From positions 62,001 through 126,000 of the forward strand of contig NZ_CBCPJJ010000010.1 in the NCBI RefSeq assembly GCF_965118895.1: a DNA stretch of 64,000 nucleotides. The letters run 5' to 3'. The notes beneath the pieces were generated by a model that was given only the letters and a program-made list of their open reading frames with translations, was not told the origin of the DNA and ran no database searches. The stretch comes from Rahnella inusitata_A (GTDB lineage Bacteria > Pseudomonadota > Gammaproteobacteria > Enterobacterales > Enterobacteriaceae). Shown one piece after another: positions 8,009 to 16,606 of this stretch; position 1 is the stretch's first letter, and each line of letters begins with the position of its first letter. A program made the translations under genes and the position numbers.

Positions 8009-8055
8009 AGCCTGCCGGTACGCTCTTTTTATAAAAACTACACAACCGGCAGGCT
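8009..8055. repeat. long inverted repeat between the Bor-like and GH3 genes
   Basis: AGCCTGCCGGT (8009-8019) and ACCGGCAGGCT (8045-8055) are perfect 11-bp arms. The 25 bp between them contain a further T5/A5 complementarity, so the whole folds as one long stem-loop. It lies in the 257-bp divergent region between the lipoprotein and glycosidase genes. It may be a REP-like palindromic unit. Confidence 0.5.
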
Positions 8056-8219
8056 AATTTTGGTTATCGGAGAGTTTACGGAAATATTTAGGCAGAAGAA
8101 GGAAAATCATCGCAAATAATGTGGATTTTTAATTGCGAACTTGATCGCAACATCTCTCCGGCAAATAGAGTATTAATCCGATATTGAGTATCTATATATA
8201 TCAATCATTAAGGATGATA

Positions 8220-10178
8220 ATGAAAATTAAACCTCTTAGCCTCGCCGTTACTGCCCTTCTGCTTTCAACTACTGCCTCTGCCGATAATACTCAGCCCGAA
8301 CTCAGCCAGCGTGAAGTGACGCTGCTGACCGTCGATGGCCTGCAGTTTAAAGATCTGAATCATTCCGGAAAACTAGAACCCTACGAGGACTGGCGGCTTA
8401 CGCCACAAGAACGCGCAGCAGATCTGGTCAAACGCATGACGCTGGAAGAAAAAGCGGGCGTGATGATGCACGGTTCGGCACCGACGGCCAACAGCCCGAT
8501 CGGCGCAGGCACACATTATGATATGGCCGCCGCGAGAAAGATGATCGAAGGCGCCAAAGTGAACAGCCTGATCACCCGGCTGTCAGCAGACGACCCGGCG
8601 GTGATGGCGGAAGAAAACAACAAACTCCAGCAAATCGCCGAAACCACGCGGCTGGGCATTCCGGTCACCATCAGCAGCGATCCGCGTAACTCGTTCGAAT
8701 ATCTGATTGGTGCCAGCACCTCTTCCGGCAAGTTCACCCAATGGCCGGAAACGCTGGGGCTGGCCGCGATTGGCAATGAGAAAGTCACCCGCCGCTACGC
8801 CGATATCATCCGTCAGGAATATCTGGCGGTCGGCATCCGCGAAGCTCTTTCGCCGCAGGCGGATCTGGCCACCGAACCGCGCTGGGCACGCATCAGCGGC
8901 ACTTTCGGAGAAGACCCGACCCGCGTTCATAATATGGTGCGCGGCTATGTCGAAGGGATGCAAAACGGCGCAGACGGCCTAAATCCGGGCAGCGTCATTT
9001 CGGTCGTCAAACACTGGGTCGGCTATGGCGCGGCTGAAAACGGTTTCGACAGTCACAATGTTTACGGCAAGAACGCCGTGTTCCCCGGCAACAATCTCAA
9101 AGAACATATTTATCCGTTTACCGGCGCGTTTGAAGCCAACGTTGCCAGCGTCATGCCGACCTACTCAATCCTGAAAAATGTCTCCATCGAAGGCAAACCG
9201 CTGGAGCAGGTGGGCGCAGGCTTTAGCCATCAGCTCCTGACTGATATTTTGCGCGGACAATATGGCTTCAAAGGCGTGATCCTCAGCGACTGGCTGATCA
9301 CCAGCACCTGCGATGACGTCTGCATCAACGGCGCGCCGGAAGGCACGGAGCCGGTACCGGGCGGAATGTCGTGGGGAGTCGAAGATCTGACGCCGCAGCA
9401 GCGATTCGTCAAAGCGGTGAAGGCCGGTGTCGATCAGTTTGGCGGCGTCACCGACTCCCAGCTGCTGGTCAGCGCGGTGAAAGAAAAACAGCTAACGCAA
9501 GCACGCCTGAACGAATCGGTGATGCGCATTGTTGAGCAGAAATTCCAGACCGGTTTGTTTGAAAATCCTTACGTCGATGTGCAAAAAGCGGTGCAAACCG
9601 TCGGACGAGCTGACTGGCAGAAAGAAGCCGACGCCGCACAGGGGCATTCGCTGGTGCTGCTGCAAAATTCCGGTGATGTATTACCGCTGAAAAAAGGCCA
9701 AAAAATCTGGCTATACGGCATCGCACCGAAAGCCGCCGAAGCTGCCGGTTTTACCGTAGTTGATTCGCCGGAGAAAGCCGATGTGGCCCTTATCCGCGCG
9801 CAGACCCCGTATGAAAAACTGCATCATGCGTGGTTCTTCGGTAAACGTCATCACGAAGGATCGCTGGAGTTTACCGGCGATAATGCAGATTATCAGGCCA
9901 TCGTGAACGCCAGCAAACATGTGCCAACAGTTGTGACGGTGTATCTCGATCGCCCGGCAATTCTGAGCAACGTGAAGGATAAAGCCAAAGCCATCGTGGG
10001 GAATTTTGGCGTCAGCGATGCAGTGCTGTTTACCCGCCTCACCAGCGGCGAAGCCTTTACCGGCAAACTGCCGTTCGAGCTGCCGTCCTCTATGGACGCG
10101 GTGCTAAAACAGCAATCAGATATGCCGCACGACAGCGAATCTCCGCTGTTTGATATCGGGTTTGGGCTGGCGCGCTAG
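8220..10178 (+). CDS. periplasmic glycoside hydrolase family 3 protein
   Basis: 652 aa with a signal peptide (cleavage probably after ASA, near residue 22), so periplasmic. Next comes a calcium-loop-like segment DLNHSGKLEPYEDW near residue 50. The GH3 barrel follows, with PRNS and PRWARISGTFGEDP, the lysine-histidine segment VVKHWVGYG, and the catalytic nucleophile in VILSDW (Asp about 357). A GH3 C-terminal domain ends the protein. Family members release glucose, xylose or N-acetylglucosamine from beta-linked oligosaccharides. The length and SDW motif fit a beta-glucosidase or xylosidase, but the substrate cannot be read from sequence. ATG 8220 is chosen (AAGGA 5 bp upstream). It appears monocistronic. 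Confidence 0.87.
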   Translation: MKIKPLSLAVTALLLSTTASADNTQPELSQREVTLLTVDGLQFKDLNHSGKLEPYEDWRLTPQERAADLVKRMTLEEKAGVMMHGSAPTANSPIGAGTHYDMAAARKMIEGAKVNSLITRLSADDPAVMAEENNKLQQIAETTRLGIPVTISSDPRNSFEYLIGASTSSGKFTQWPETLGLAAIGNEKVTRRYADIIRQEYLAVGIREALSPQADLATEPRWARISGTFGEDPTRVHNMVRGYVEGMQNGADGLNPGSVISVVKHWVGYGAAENGFDSHNVYGKNAVFPGNNLKEHIYPFTGAFEANVASVMPTYSILKNVSIEGKPLEQVGAGFSHQLLTDILRGQYGFKGVILSDWLITSTCDDVCINGAPEGTEPVPGGMSWGVEDLTPQQRFVKAVKAGVDQFGGVTDSQLLVSAVKEKQLTQARLNESVMRIVEQKFQTGLFENPYVDVQKAVQTVGRADWQKEADAAQGHSLVLLQNSGDVLPLKKGQKIWLYGIAPKAAEAAGFTVVDSPEKADVALIRAQTPYEKLHHAWFFGKRHHEGSLEFTGDNADYQAIVNASKHVPTVVTVYLDRPAILSNVKDKAKAIVGNFGVSDAVLFTRLTSGEAFTGKLPFELPSSMDAVLKQQSDMPHDSESPLFDIGFGLAR

Positions 10179-10361
10179 TTCCTTCAATAATCTGCGCCGT
10201 CACGGCTTTTGTCGTGGCGGCGTATCTCCTGACAATTATCTGCACTGCCATTCATCCCCCTTTACGCTAGTCACATCCCCGAACATCCCCTCCGTTTCGC
10301 TCAAACAAAACCACAAAACCCATGATTTTCATGCGGATAAAATGTAGTCACTTCACACTTT
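10179..10361. other. gap between GH3 gene and foxA promoter
   Basis: The only structure seen is a GC-rich imperfect stem just after the GH3 stop (CGCCGTCACG near 10194 with CGTGGCGGCG near 10214), a likely terminator without a T run. Nothing else is recognised before the foxA promoter. Confidence 0.4.
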
Positions 10362-10391
10362 TTGAATAAAGTTCACTTGAATTTGTAAAAT
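10362..10391 (+). promoter_or_regulatory. candidate sigma-70 promoter of foxA
   Basis: TTGAAT at 10362-10367 and TAAAAT at 10386-10391, 18 bp apart. The predicted start site falls inside the Fur box immediately downstream, the classic layout for iron repression. Confidence 0.55.
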
Positions 10392-10394
10392 AAT

Positions 10395-10413
10395 AATGAT
10401 AACAATTATCATT
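10395..10413. promoter_or_regulatory. Fur box upstream of foxA
   Basis: AATGATAA (10395-10402), CAA, TTATCATT (10406-10413): a 19-bp palindrome matching the Fur consensus core. It overlaps the predicted transcription start of the ferrioxamine receptor gene, so expression should rise under iron limitation. Confidence 0.85.
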
Positions 10414-10521
10414 AAGTTTAACATTCGTCTCGTTTTCGTAAATACCCAGCCTTTTTATGGCCGGGCTTTCGTGCGGAACGTGGTTGGCTTCTGGGTTTAT
10501 TTACACACGCATCAATTAATT

Positions 10522-10540
10522 ACCCGATTATTGATCGGGT
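10522..10540 (+). promoter_or_regulatory. stem-loop in the foxA leader
   Basis: ACCCGAT (10522-10528) and ATCGGGT (10534-10540), loop TATTG, in the roughly 150-nt untranslated leader and ending 20 bp before the foxA start codon. It is close to the AGGGA ribosome site and could affect translation; no T run follows, so it is not a terminator. Confidence 0.4.
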
Positions 10541-10560
10541 TATTTATAGGGATTATTACT

Positions 10561-12678
10561 ATGTTGTTGGCTTTTCCCCTCAAACGCTCGGTGCTTTTGT
10601 GCGCCATGGCCGTGGCCGTTCCGGCTTCCTCTTTGGCCGCAGAAGATACAGTGGTTATCAAGGCATCACAGGCTGATACCGCTGATGCTCCGACGCAGGG
10701 TTACAGTGCAAAAACGTCGAAAAGCGCGACCAAAACCGACCAGCCGTTAATCACTACCGGCCAGGCTGTTTCCGTCGTGACCCGTCAGCAGATGACCGAT
10801 CAGAACGCTACAACGGTCAACGCCGCGCTGAACTATACGCCGGGCGTTTTCACCAACTTTGCCGGTGGCGCAACGCGTTATGACACCATCTCCCTGCGTG
10901 GCTTCCACGGCGGCGACGTCAACAACACCTTCCTTGATGGCCTGCGTATCCTGAGCGATGGTGCGAGCTATAACTCCATTCAGGTCGATCCGTGGTTCCT
11001 TGAACGTATTGATGTGGTGAAAGGCCCGTCCTCTGCCCTTTATGGCCAGAGCATTCCCGGCGGTGTGGTGGTTGAAACCACTAAGCGTCCGCAGTTCGCC
11101 GAAGAGGGCCATTTCCAGCTTTCCGGCGGCACGCAAAATACCAAGGGCGGCGCATTCGATTACACCAATGCGATCAACGACCAGTGGGCATTCCGCCTGA
11201 CCGGTATGACCCGCAGCAGCGACACCCAGTACGATCACCAGCGCGAAGAGCGTTATGCGATTTCCCCGCAGCTGATGTGGCAGCCTGATGAAAACACCTC
11301 GCTGTTATTGCGCGCCTACCTGCAAAAAGACCCGTCCGGCGGTTATCACGCTGCCGTGCCCGCTGACGGCAGCCTGTATGGCCAGAAACTGAGCCGTGGT
11401 TTCTTCGACGGCGAAACGGATCGCAACCAGTTCAAGCGCTGGGAGCAGATCTACAGCTACGAATTCCAGCACGCGTTTAACGACGTCTGGTCATTCCGCC
11501 AGAACGCTAACTACACCCATTCCAATACCGAACTGGATCAGGTGTATCAGGCAGGCTGGAACGCGGATCGTACGCTGATGAACCGCTACTATTCCGGTGA
11601 AAAATCTTCTCTTGATACCTTCGCGATTGATAACCAGCTTGAAGCCGATTTCGCCACCGGCGAACTGGCACACAAAGTGGTGCTGGGCTTTGACTATTCC
11701 CACTTCGTGAATGACCTGAAATCTGATGGCGCAACCGCCGGCACGCTGAACCCGTACACCGGAGTCGGTATCGACACGCTGGATTACTACAGCCACTCGC
11801 GCGGCAAAAACCGTTACGAGCAGATGGGCACCTATCTGCAGGACGAAATGAGCTGGAACAAATGGTTCCTGACCCTGTCAGGCCGTTACGACACGCTGAA
11901 AACCGACAGCCGCAGCTACGAAAGCATCTACGGCACCGACAGCCACAGCGAGCGTAAAGACAGCCACTTCAACAGTCGCGCGTCACTGCTGTACGCCTTC
12001 GATAACGGGATTTCTCCTTACGTCAGCTACAGTCAGGCGATGTCACCTTCTACTTTACCAGGTGCTGGTGGTACATTATTGAAACCAATGGAAAGTGAGC
12101 AATACGAAGCCGGGATCAAATACCAGCCAGTCGGCACTTCTGACATATACACCGCTGCCTTGTATGATTTAACTCAAAAAGATGCAGTTAATCGTATTGT
12201 TGTTGGAAGTATCTATGAGCCAGCAGGTAAAATCCGTTCGCAGGGTCTGGAGCTGGAAGCTAAGAAACAGGTGACCGAGCGCTTCAACGTGATGGCCGGT
12301 TATACCTACAACAAAGTGCGTATTCGTGACGCGGCACAAAATAATGGCAACACGCCATATATCACGCCGAAACAAATGGCATCTATCTGGGGTCAGTATA
12401 AGACGCCAGTGGGTGTGGATCTGGGTGCAGGTGTGCGTTACATCGGTACACAGTGGGCGGATAATGAGAACACGCAGCACATGCCTTCCGCTACGCTGGT
12501 GGATGCTTCACTGCGTATGAATCTGGTGCAGTTTAACCCGCAGCTGAAAGGCGCCTACGTGCAGCTGAACGCCAATAACCTGTTCGATAAGAAATACGTC
12601 GCAGCCTGTTATGGCACCAGCTATTGCTACTGGGGTCAGGAACGTACCGTGGTTGCAACCGTGGGTTACGATTTCTGA
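10561..12678 (+). CDS. foxA: TonB-dependent ferrioxamine receptor
   Basis: 705 aa outer-membrane siderophore receptor. A signal peptide (cleavage after SLAA) is followed by a TonB-box-like DTVVIKA. The plug domain shows TDQPLITTGQAVSVVT, NYTPGVFT, LRGFHGGDVNNTFLDGLR and IDVVKGPSSALYGQSIPGG. A 22-strand barrel follows, ending in a terminal aromatic (VATVGYDF). It closely follows Yersinia FoxA as I recall it, including the CYGTSYCYWGQER segment near the end. It imports ferrioxamine with TonB energy. ATG 10561 is used because the longer upstream frame runs through the Fur box. No cognate ABC genes are adjacent; a siderophore-type binding protein lies 6.7 kb away. Confidence 0.87.
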   Translation: MLLAFPLKRSVLLCAMAVAVPASSLAAEDTVVIKASQADTADAPTQGYSAKTSKSATKTDQPLITTGQAVSVVTRQQMTDQNATTVNAALNYTPGVFTNFAGGATRYDTISLRGFHGGDVNNTFLDGLRILSDGASYNSIQVDPWFLERIDVVKGPSSALYGQSIPGGVVVETTKRPQFAEEGHFQLSGGTQNTKGGAFDYTNAINDQWAFRLTGMTRSSDTQYDHQREERYAISPQLMWQPDENTSLLLRAYLQKDPSGGYHAAVPADGSLYGQKLSRGFFDGETDRNQFKRWEQIYSYEFQHAFNDVWSFRQNANYTHSNTELDQVYQAGWNADRTLMNRYYSGEKSSLDTFAIDNQLEADFATGELAHKVVLGFDYSHFVNDLKSDGATAGTLNPYTGVGIDTLDYYSHSRGKNRYEQMGTYLQDEMSWNKWFLTLSGRYDTLKTDSRSYESIYGTDSHSERKDSHFNSRASLLYAFDNGISPYVSYSQAMSPSTLPGAGGTLLKPMESEQYEAGIKYQPVGTSDIYTAALYDLTQKDAVNRIVVGSIYEPAGKIRSQGLELEAKKQVTERFNVMAGYTYNKVRIRDAAQNNGNTPYITPKQMASIWGQYKTPVGVDLGAGVRYIGTQWADNENTQHMPSATLVDASLRMNLVQFNPQLKGAYVQLNANNLFDKKYVAACYGTSYCYWGQERTVVATVGYDF

Positions 12679-12705
12679 TAGCTGAAGTGATTGATGGTTT
12701 TTCTC

Positions 12706-12725
12706 CTCCCCCTGCACAGGGGGAG
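12706..12725 (+). terminator. hairpin after foxA
   Basis: CTCCCCCTG (12706-12714), CA, CAGGGGGAG (12717-12725): a very stable 9-bp palindrome 28 bp after foxA. No T tract follows, so its terminator role is tentative. Confidence 0.5.
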
Positions 12726-13089
12726 TTGGAGCAAATCGCCTGGAGACGCTTTCAGACCGTCGGCAAATATAACAGACGTAAACATCGCAAAAATTAATAC
12801 AGATTTACCTCCCCTTCCCCAAGCCGCCCCCCTGGCTGACCGGCGTTATCCAGACACTGCGAATAAGTGAAAATGAAGCGCCAAATAATGGAAGCTATAA
12901 TATTATTCTTAGTGGTAAAGGAGAACCCGAAGGCAGGAGCGTGTTTTGAACGTGGAGGGTATTATTAAGAATCAATGGAGTGTGTTCGAATAATTTGAGG
13001 GAATTAATCCAACCTGAACAATGTTGTCGCAAAGGATCAATACGGTCAGTATGGCGGCTGCCTGACACAATAATAAATAAGGGATTTTA
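12726..13089. other. intergenic gap, no gene seen
   Basis: 364 bp with no coding frame, strong repeat or recognisable operator. It presumably carries the promoter of the following lipoprotein gene; AAGGGA stands before that gene's ATG. Confidence 0.4.
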
Positions 13090-13743
13090 ATGTTACGAAA
13101 ATCGACTCTGATGACTTTACCTTTGCTGACAACGGCGGTATTCCTGCTGACAGGATGTCCCCCACCACCGGATATCACACAGTGGCAGCGTCCTGATACA
13201 GACATCGACGGCGTGCGCGTTGCGATGGGTAAATGCGGTGTGCAACTCCCTGGCCCCGATATTCCTAAAACAGATAATGAGTCAGTTCTGTATTATCAAT
13301 GCATGGAGAATATGGGGTTTACACGTAAAGACGGATTCAAAATTTGTAGCATTCCTATTTACCATGATACACCAGCCTGTATCCAGCAAGAGCAGGGTCA
13401 TCCCTTAAGTCAGCGCCAGCTGGAGGCGCTGCCTTTTGTCGCAGACAGAGGGTTCCATCCTATCAAGCCAGATTCTGGCATAAGCCCGTTTTCCCTGATT
13501 ACCTGGCGTAAAAAGGGAGCTTCGCAGCATTTTTCTCATGAAGTTGAAAACGACAAACAAGCGCTGGCGGTGATGTATCAATGTGGTTATCCGCAACCAT
13601 TGGGCTCAGTGCCTTACGTGCCGACGTTACGCAAAGCTGCGGATGTTCAGCAATGCATGCTGGATAAAGATTTCGAGCCCAAATACAAACTCAATCTGGT
13701 ATGCCGCAATTATCCGCAAGTTACAGGCTGCCCAAAAACATAA
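13090..13743 (+). CDS. cysteine-rich lipoprotein with a duplicated four-Cys unit
   Basis: 217 aa. The signal peptide ends at lipobox LTGC (Cys23) followed by four prolines. The mature part has two similar units. Residues 43-97 have Cys49, Cys71, Cys86 and Cys97; residues 158-214 have Cys165, Cys189, Cys205 and Cys214. In both the order is VA/AV-M-x-x-C-G, then QCM...GF/DF, then a Cys in a beta segment, then a final Cys. This suggests an internal tandem duplication with two disulphides per unit, folded in the periplasm. No family was recognised. It is a single gene with its own ribosome site. Confidence 0.7.
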   Translation: MLRKSTLMTLPLLTTAVFLLTGCPPPPDITQWQRPDTDIDGVRVAMGKCGVQLPGPDIPKTDNESVLYYQCMENMGFTRKDGFKICSIPIYHDTPACIQQEQGHPLSQRQLEALPFVADRGFHPIKPDSGISPFSLITWRKKGASQHFSHEVENDKQALAVMYQCGYPQPLGSVPYVPTLRKAADVQQCMLDKDFEPKYKLNLVCRNYPQVTGCPKT

Positions 13744-13800
13744 CTATTTCCTCTGAGATTAGAGGCTATTTTCTCTTCGTATCTCAATGAAAATATAGGT

Positions 13801-14295
13801 TCAGCGTTCTTTCTCATCAATCCAGGCAATGAGATCGGCCAGCCTGTTCTCAGAAAACACGGCTATGCCATGTTCAGTAAGCAGGGATGCTGCGACCCCC
13901 ATACCTGACTTACGCTTGCCGCTAAATGAACCGTCATAGATAAATTGGCTACCGCATGTCGGACTGCCATCGGTTAACAGCGCAGCCGTACAGCCTGACT
14001 CCTGAGCGGTACGCAGCGCCAGCCAGGCACCAAGCTGATATTGCTCAGTGACATCTTGCCCGGTAATTTCAAGTATTCTGACCTGCTGCGGCATGACGTC
14101 TTTACCTTCAGCAAAAACAATCTCAGCCGGTGGACGTGGCGTTGGCAGCCCGGCGGCCAGTTCAGGACAGTGGATCACAAGACGTTGCTCTTTCTGCCAG
14201 CGGTGCAACTGATCGACCATTTGTGCTTTCTCGCTTCCGTCATAGCGTACTTTGAACCCCATAAGGCAAGCACTTACCAGGATTTTATTCATCAT
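13801..14295 (-). CDS. DUF523 family protein (YbbK-like)
   Basis: 164 aa. The family pattern is clear: ILVSACLMGFKVRYDGS at 5-21, CPELAAGLPTPRPPAEI at 43-59, and TDGSPTCGSQFIYDGSFSGKRKSGMGV. Conserved Cys residues (SACL, HCPE, PTCG) suggest a metal or Fe-S site. The biochemical function of DUF523 is not established as far as I know. The protein begins with two Met codons (14295 or 14292). It is divergent from the GNAT gene at 14472. Confidence 0.85.
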   Translation of the reverse strand: MMNKILVSACLMGFKVRYDGSEKAQMVDQLHRWQKEQRLVIHCPELAAGLPTPRPPAEIVFAEGKDVMPQQVRILEITGQDVTEQYQLGAWLALRTAQESGCTAALLTDGSPTCGSQFIYDGSFSGKRKSGMGVAASLLTEHGIAVFSENRLADLIAWIDEKER

Positions 14296-14471
14296 CGTTA
14301 TCGTATATCAGGGCAATTTGAGGCCAGGATTATAACACCTTCGGCTTTATGCACAGACTTAGCTGTGGCAGTGTCAACAGGAAGTTGAGACCAAAGAACA
14401 GATGTCCCGTTTGCAGCAAATAAGATTTAAGAGTGTCTGGATTATCCATAGTGAATACAAAGGGACTACTC

Positions 14472-14924
14472 ATGAATATTATCATCACGAACATTACCCC
14501 GGATAACCCAGGATTTGGAGAGTTAAAAGCTGAGAGCATGGCTGCTGGATTTAACATGCTACGCAGACTGGAAGAAAACTGGCTGAGCGGGCAAAATCGT
14601 TTTGATAAACCGGGTGAGAAACTGTCAGGTTTCTATGCCGATGGATTACTCATCGGCGTGTGTGGATTAAATCAAGATCCTTATATGCCTTCGGCTGGCG
14701 CCGGGCGACTCCGTCATCTCTATGTAGGAATTGAATGGAGAAGAATGCAGGTGGGTATCACTCTGCTCAGGGCGATGCTGGCAGGTTCAGGCCGCTGGTT
14801 TAATTTTATCAACACAAACGCGCCTCAGTCCGCATTCAGCTTCTATGAACGTGCTGGTTTTATTGCTTTAACTGGCATAGAAAAAGTCACGCACCATCTA
14901 TGCCTCAGAGACCCAGCGCGATAA
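14472..14924 (+). CDS. GNAT-type N-acetyltransferase
   Basis: 150 aa. The acetyl-CoA site is visible as RLRHLYVGIEWRRMQVGITLLRAML (motif A, residues about 76-100), followed by NTNAPQSAFSFYERAGF, the C-terminal GNAT signature. The ATG at 14472 follows AGGGACTACTC, while the open frame extends 13 codons further upstream without a good ribosome site. The substrate is unknown. It is a single gene within the patchwork region. Confidence 0.8.
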   Translation: MNIIITNITPDNPGFGELKAESMAAGFNMLRRLEENWLSGQNRFDKPGEKLSGFYADGLLIGVCGLNQDPYMPSAGAGRLRHLYVGIEWRRMQVGITLLRAMLAGSGRWFNFINTNAPQSAFSFYERAGFIALTGIEKVTHHLCLRDPAR

Positions 14925-15130
14925 TACAGTCACGTCCTAGACAGACCGCATATTCTGTCCAGTGAACCAATTTTCAGGAGCGCCTGCCCAGATACAGCCC
15001 TGACGCAACCAAACCACTTTCAGGCAAATCAGAGCCATTACAGTTAAATCCGCGCCGCCTTGGCACACTGGGTTTTCTAACCAAGCATGCAGAACGGCGA
15101 CTGAAACATCTTCAGGAAATCAAAGGAACT

Positions 15131-15158
15131 GACTGGCAGCTTTGAGCGAAAAGCGGAC
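15131..15158. repeat. partial copy of a dispersed intergenic repeat
   Basis: GAGCGAAAAGCGGA (15144-15157), preceded by ACTGGCAGCTTT, is shared with the copies at 15788-15836 and 17302-17363. Only the right half of the element is present here. Confidence 0.55.
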
Positions 15159-15165
15159 CTGAGTC

Positions 15166-15702
15166 CTAAAAGATAACCCACATTGCAACACGTCGCGCCG
15201 GAATGAAACCCTTAGAAATCTCTTCAGCAATTAGGCTTACCAGATACGGAGGTTGTGCGTGGCCTTCCACAATATTAAATCCTAATGTACCGTAAAATCT
15301 GGCATTAAAAGCGACCATCTTGTCTGTTGTCAGCGTGGCACCAGCCAGACCGCGTTGTTGCCCAGTAAGGAGAATTCTCTCCATAAGCAGTCTGCCGATT
15401 CCATTTCGCTGCCATTGCGGATGTACATCAATTTCAGCAATGTGCAGCCATGTGCCTTCAACTTTACCTGCTACAAATCCTACAGGAACTGAATCAGACG
15501 TATAGGCCGTTAGTAACAGACCGTTACGACTGAAATTGCTCAGCTCCTCGAGGCTACTTGCCCCCGCCTCGCCTGTTACCGCACCTGCATTACGCAATGT
15601 TTCAAAAGCAGCCAGTTCAATAGCGCGAAGCTTGTCAAAGTGCTCAGGATGAGTGGGACCGATAGTGAAATCCATGACTTGGTTCTCAATGAATGATGTC
15701 AT
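15166..15702 (-). CDS. GNAT-type N-acetyltransferase
   Basis: 178 aa. Motif A reads IAEIDVHPQWQRNGIGRLLMERIL (residues about 87-110), then ATLTTDKMVAFNARFYGTLGF, both standard GNAT elements. The substrate is unknown. A start at ATG 15675 (MDFTIGP, 169 aa) with GAG 9 bp upstream is equally possible. The gene is flanked on both sides by copies of the dispersed repeat, which suggests it arrived or was rearranged as part of the patchwork region. Confidence 0.78.
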   Translation of the reverse strand: MTSFIENQVMDFTIGPTHPEHFDKLRAIELAAFETLRNAGAVTGEAGASSLEELSNFSRNGLLLTAYTSDSVPVGFVAGKVEGTWLHIAEIDVHPQWQRNGIGRLLMERILLTGQQRGLAGATLTTDKMVAFNARFYGTLGFNIVEGHAQPPYLVSLIAEEISKGFIPARRVAMWVIF

Positions 15703-15787
15703 AATTTTTAGAGCCTTTTGTTCACTATGAGCTGGAAGCAGGAGTGAACCCTTCTCACTGAATGAATCATAACATGATGCATGCTAC

Positions 15788-15836
15788 GTCCGCTTCTGGC
15801 ACAAAGCAGACATGCACGCGTTGAGCGAAAAGCGGA
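15788..15836. repeat. dispersed intergenic repeat, fuller copy
   Basis: It begins GTCCGCTTCTGGCACAAAGC and ends GAGCGAAAAGCGGA. The two ends are partly complementary (TCCGCTT/AAGCGGA), so the unit can fold as a 49-bp palindrome. It shares about 45 of 49 positions with the element near 17302, apart from an insertion there. Confidence 0.65.
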
Positions 15837-15900
15837 GGTTTGGCTGATACAGTAAATGTTAGCTATCGTCCGGCTGACCAGCCTTATTCGGCATTGAGTT

Positions 15901-16389
15901 TTACACCGTTGCAGAATGCGCTTCGTCAGAGATAATAAACTCGGAGTCATAGCTCACAGGGAAGTTTACTGATCTGGCAATAAAGCACACTTTATGGATC
16001 TCATGGTGAATAGCCATTGCGGCATCAATATCAGTACCGGCTACGACAGTAATTTTTGGCCTGAGTACGGCGGACAGGAAGCGGCCAGCGCCATTTTTTA
16101 ACACCTCACCTGTTGCTACCGGTGAATCTTCATAATCCATTACAGTGATGCCCGCATCTGATGCCAGATGTAAATACCACAGCATGTGACATGCAGAAAG
16201 AGAAGATATAAGCAGGTCTTCCGGATTCATTTTACCAGGGTCGCCACCCAGTATCGGGTCATTAGAACAATGTATTATTTCCTTTCCAGCGACAGAAATA
16301 TCCCATGTCCGGTCATATGAACGATACCCTGTTGTCCCTTTGCCCAGATTGCCTGTCCAACATATATGTGACGAATAACTGTGTTCCAT
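15901..16389 (-). CDS. OsmC/Ohr-family peroxiredoxin-like protein
   Basis: 162 aa. The OsmC fold is indicated by NPEDLLISSLSACHMLWYLHLA with the first reactive Cys67 and by HKVCFIARSVNFPV with the second (Cys135). Family members reduce organic hydroperoxides through this Cys pair in the cytoplasm. The gene is divergent from a GntR/FCD regulator 217 bp away, so control by that regulator, through the GGTATACC palindrome, is likely but inferred. Confidence 0.87.
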   Translation of the reverse strand: MEHSYSSHICWTGNLGKGTTGYRSYDRTWDISVAGKEIIHCSNDPILGGDPGKMNPEDLLISSLSACHMLWYLHLASDAGITVMDYEDSPVATGEVLKNGAGRFLSAVLRPKITVVAGTDIDAAMAIHHEIHKVCFIARSVNFPVSYDSEFIISDEAHSATV

Positions 16390-16569
16390 AAATTTCCCGC
16401 TCCAGTTCTTAATGTCTGCTAGTTAGCAATACACTCTCAGTCGGCCAATGAAATTAATATTTATCTGCTTTTGAGATTCTCACCACTCACTCTTCTCTAC
16501 TTTTAGTCACTCCCAGATGAAGCACGATTTACCGCAAATCATTGTCAAAGTGCTTAAACGGATGGCATA

Positions 16570-16581
16570 ATGGTATACCAT
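16570..16581. promoter_or_regulatory. palindromic operator candidate for the GntR/FCD regulator
   Basis: ATGGTATACCAT is a perfect 12-bp palindrome, 25 bp before the regulator's start codon and inside the divergent region with the osmC-like gene. GGTATACC-type palindromes are the usual sites of FadR-subfamily GntR proteins, so autoregulation is expected. Confidence 0.65.
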
Positions 16582-16606
16582 TTAATCATCAAGTAAAGTA
16601 GGTTCT

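Noticed and set aside
14962..15145. 57-codon open frame ending GTDWQL just before a dispersed repeat
   Set aside because: It has no start codon or ribosome site. It could be the tail of a lost gene (RRLGTLGFLTKHAERRLKHL), but I cannot assign it.
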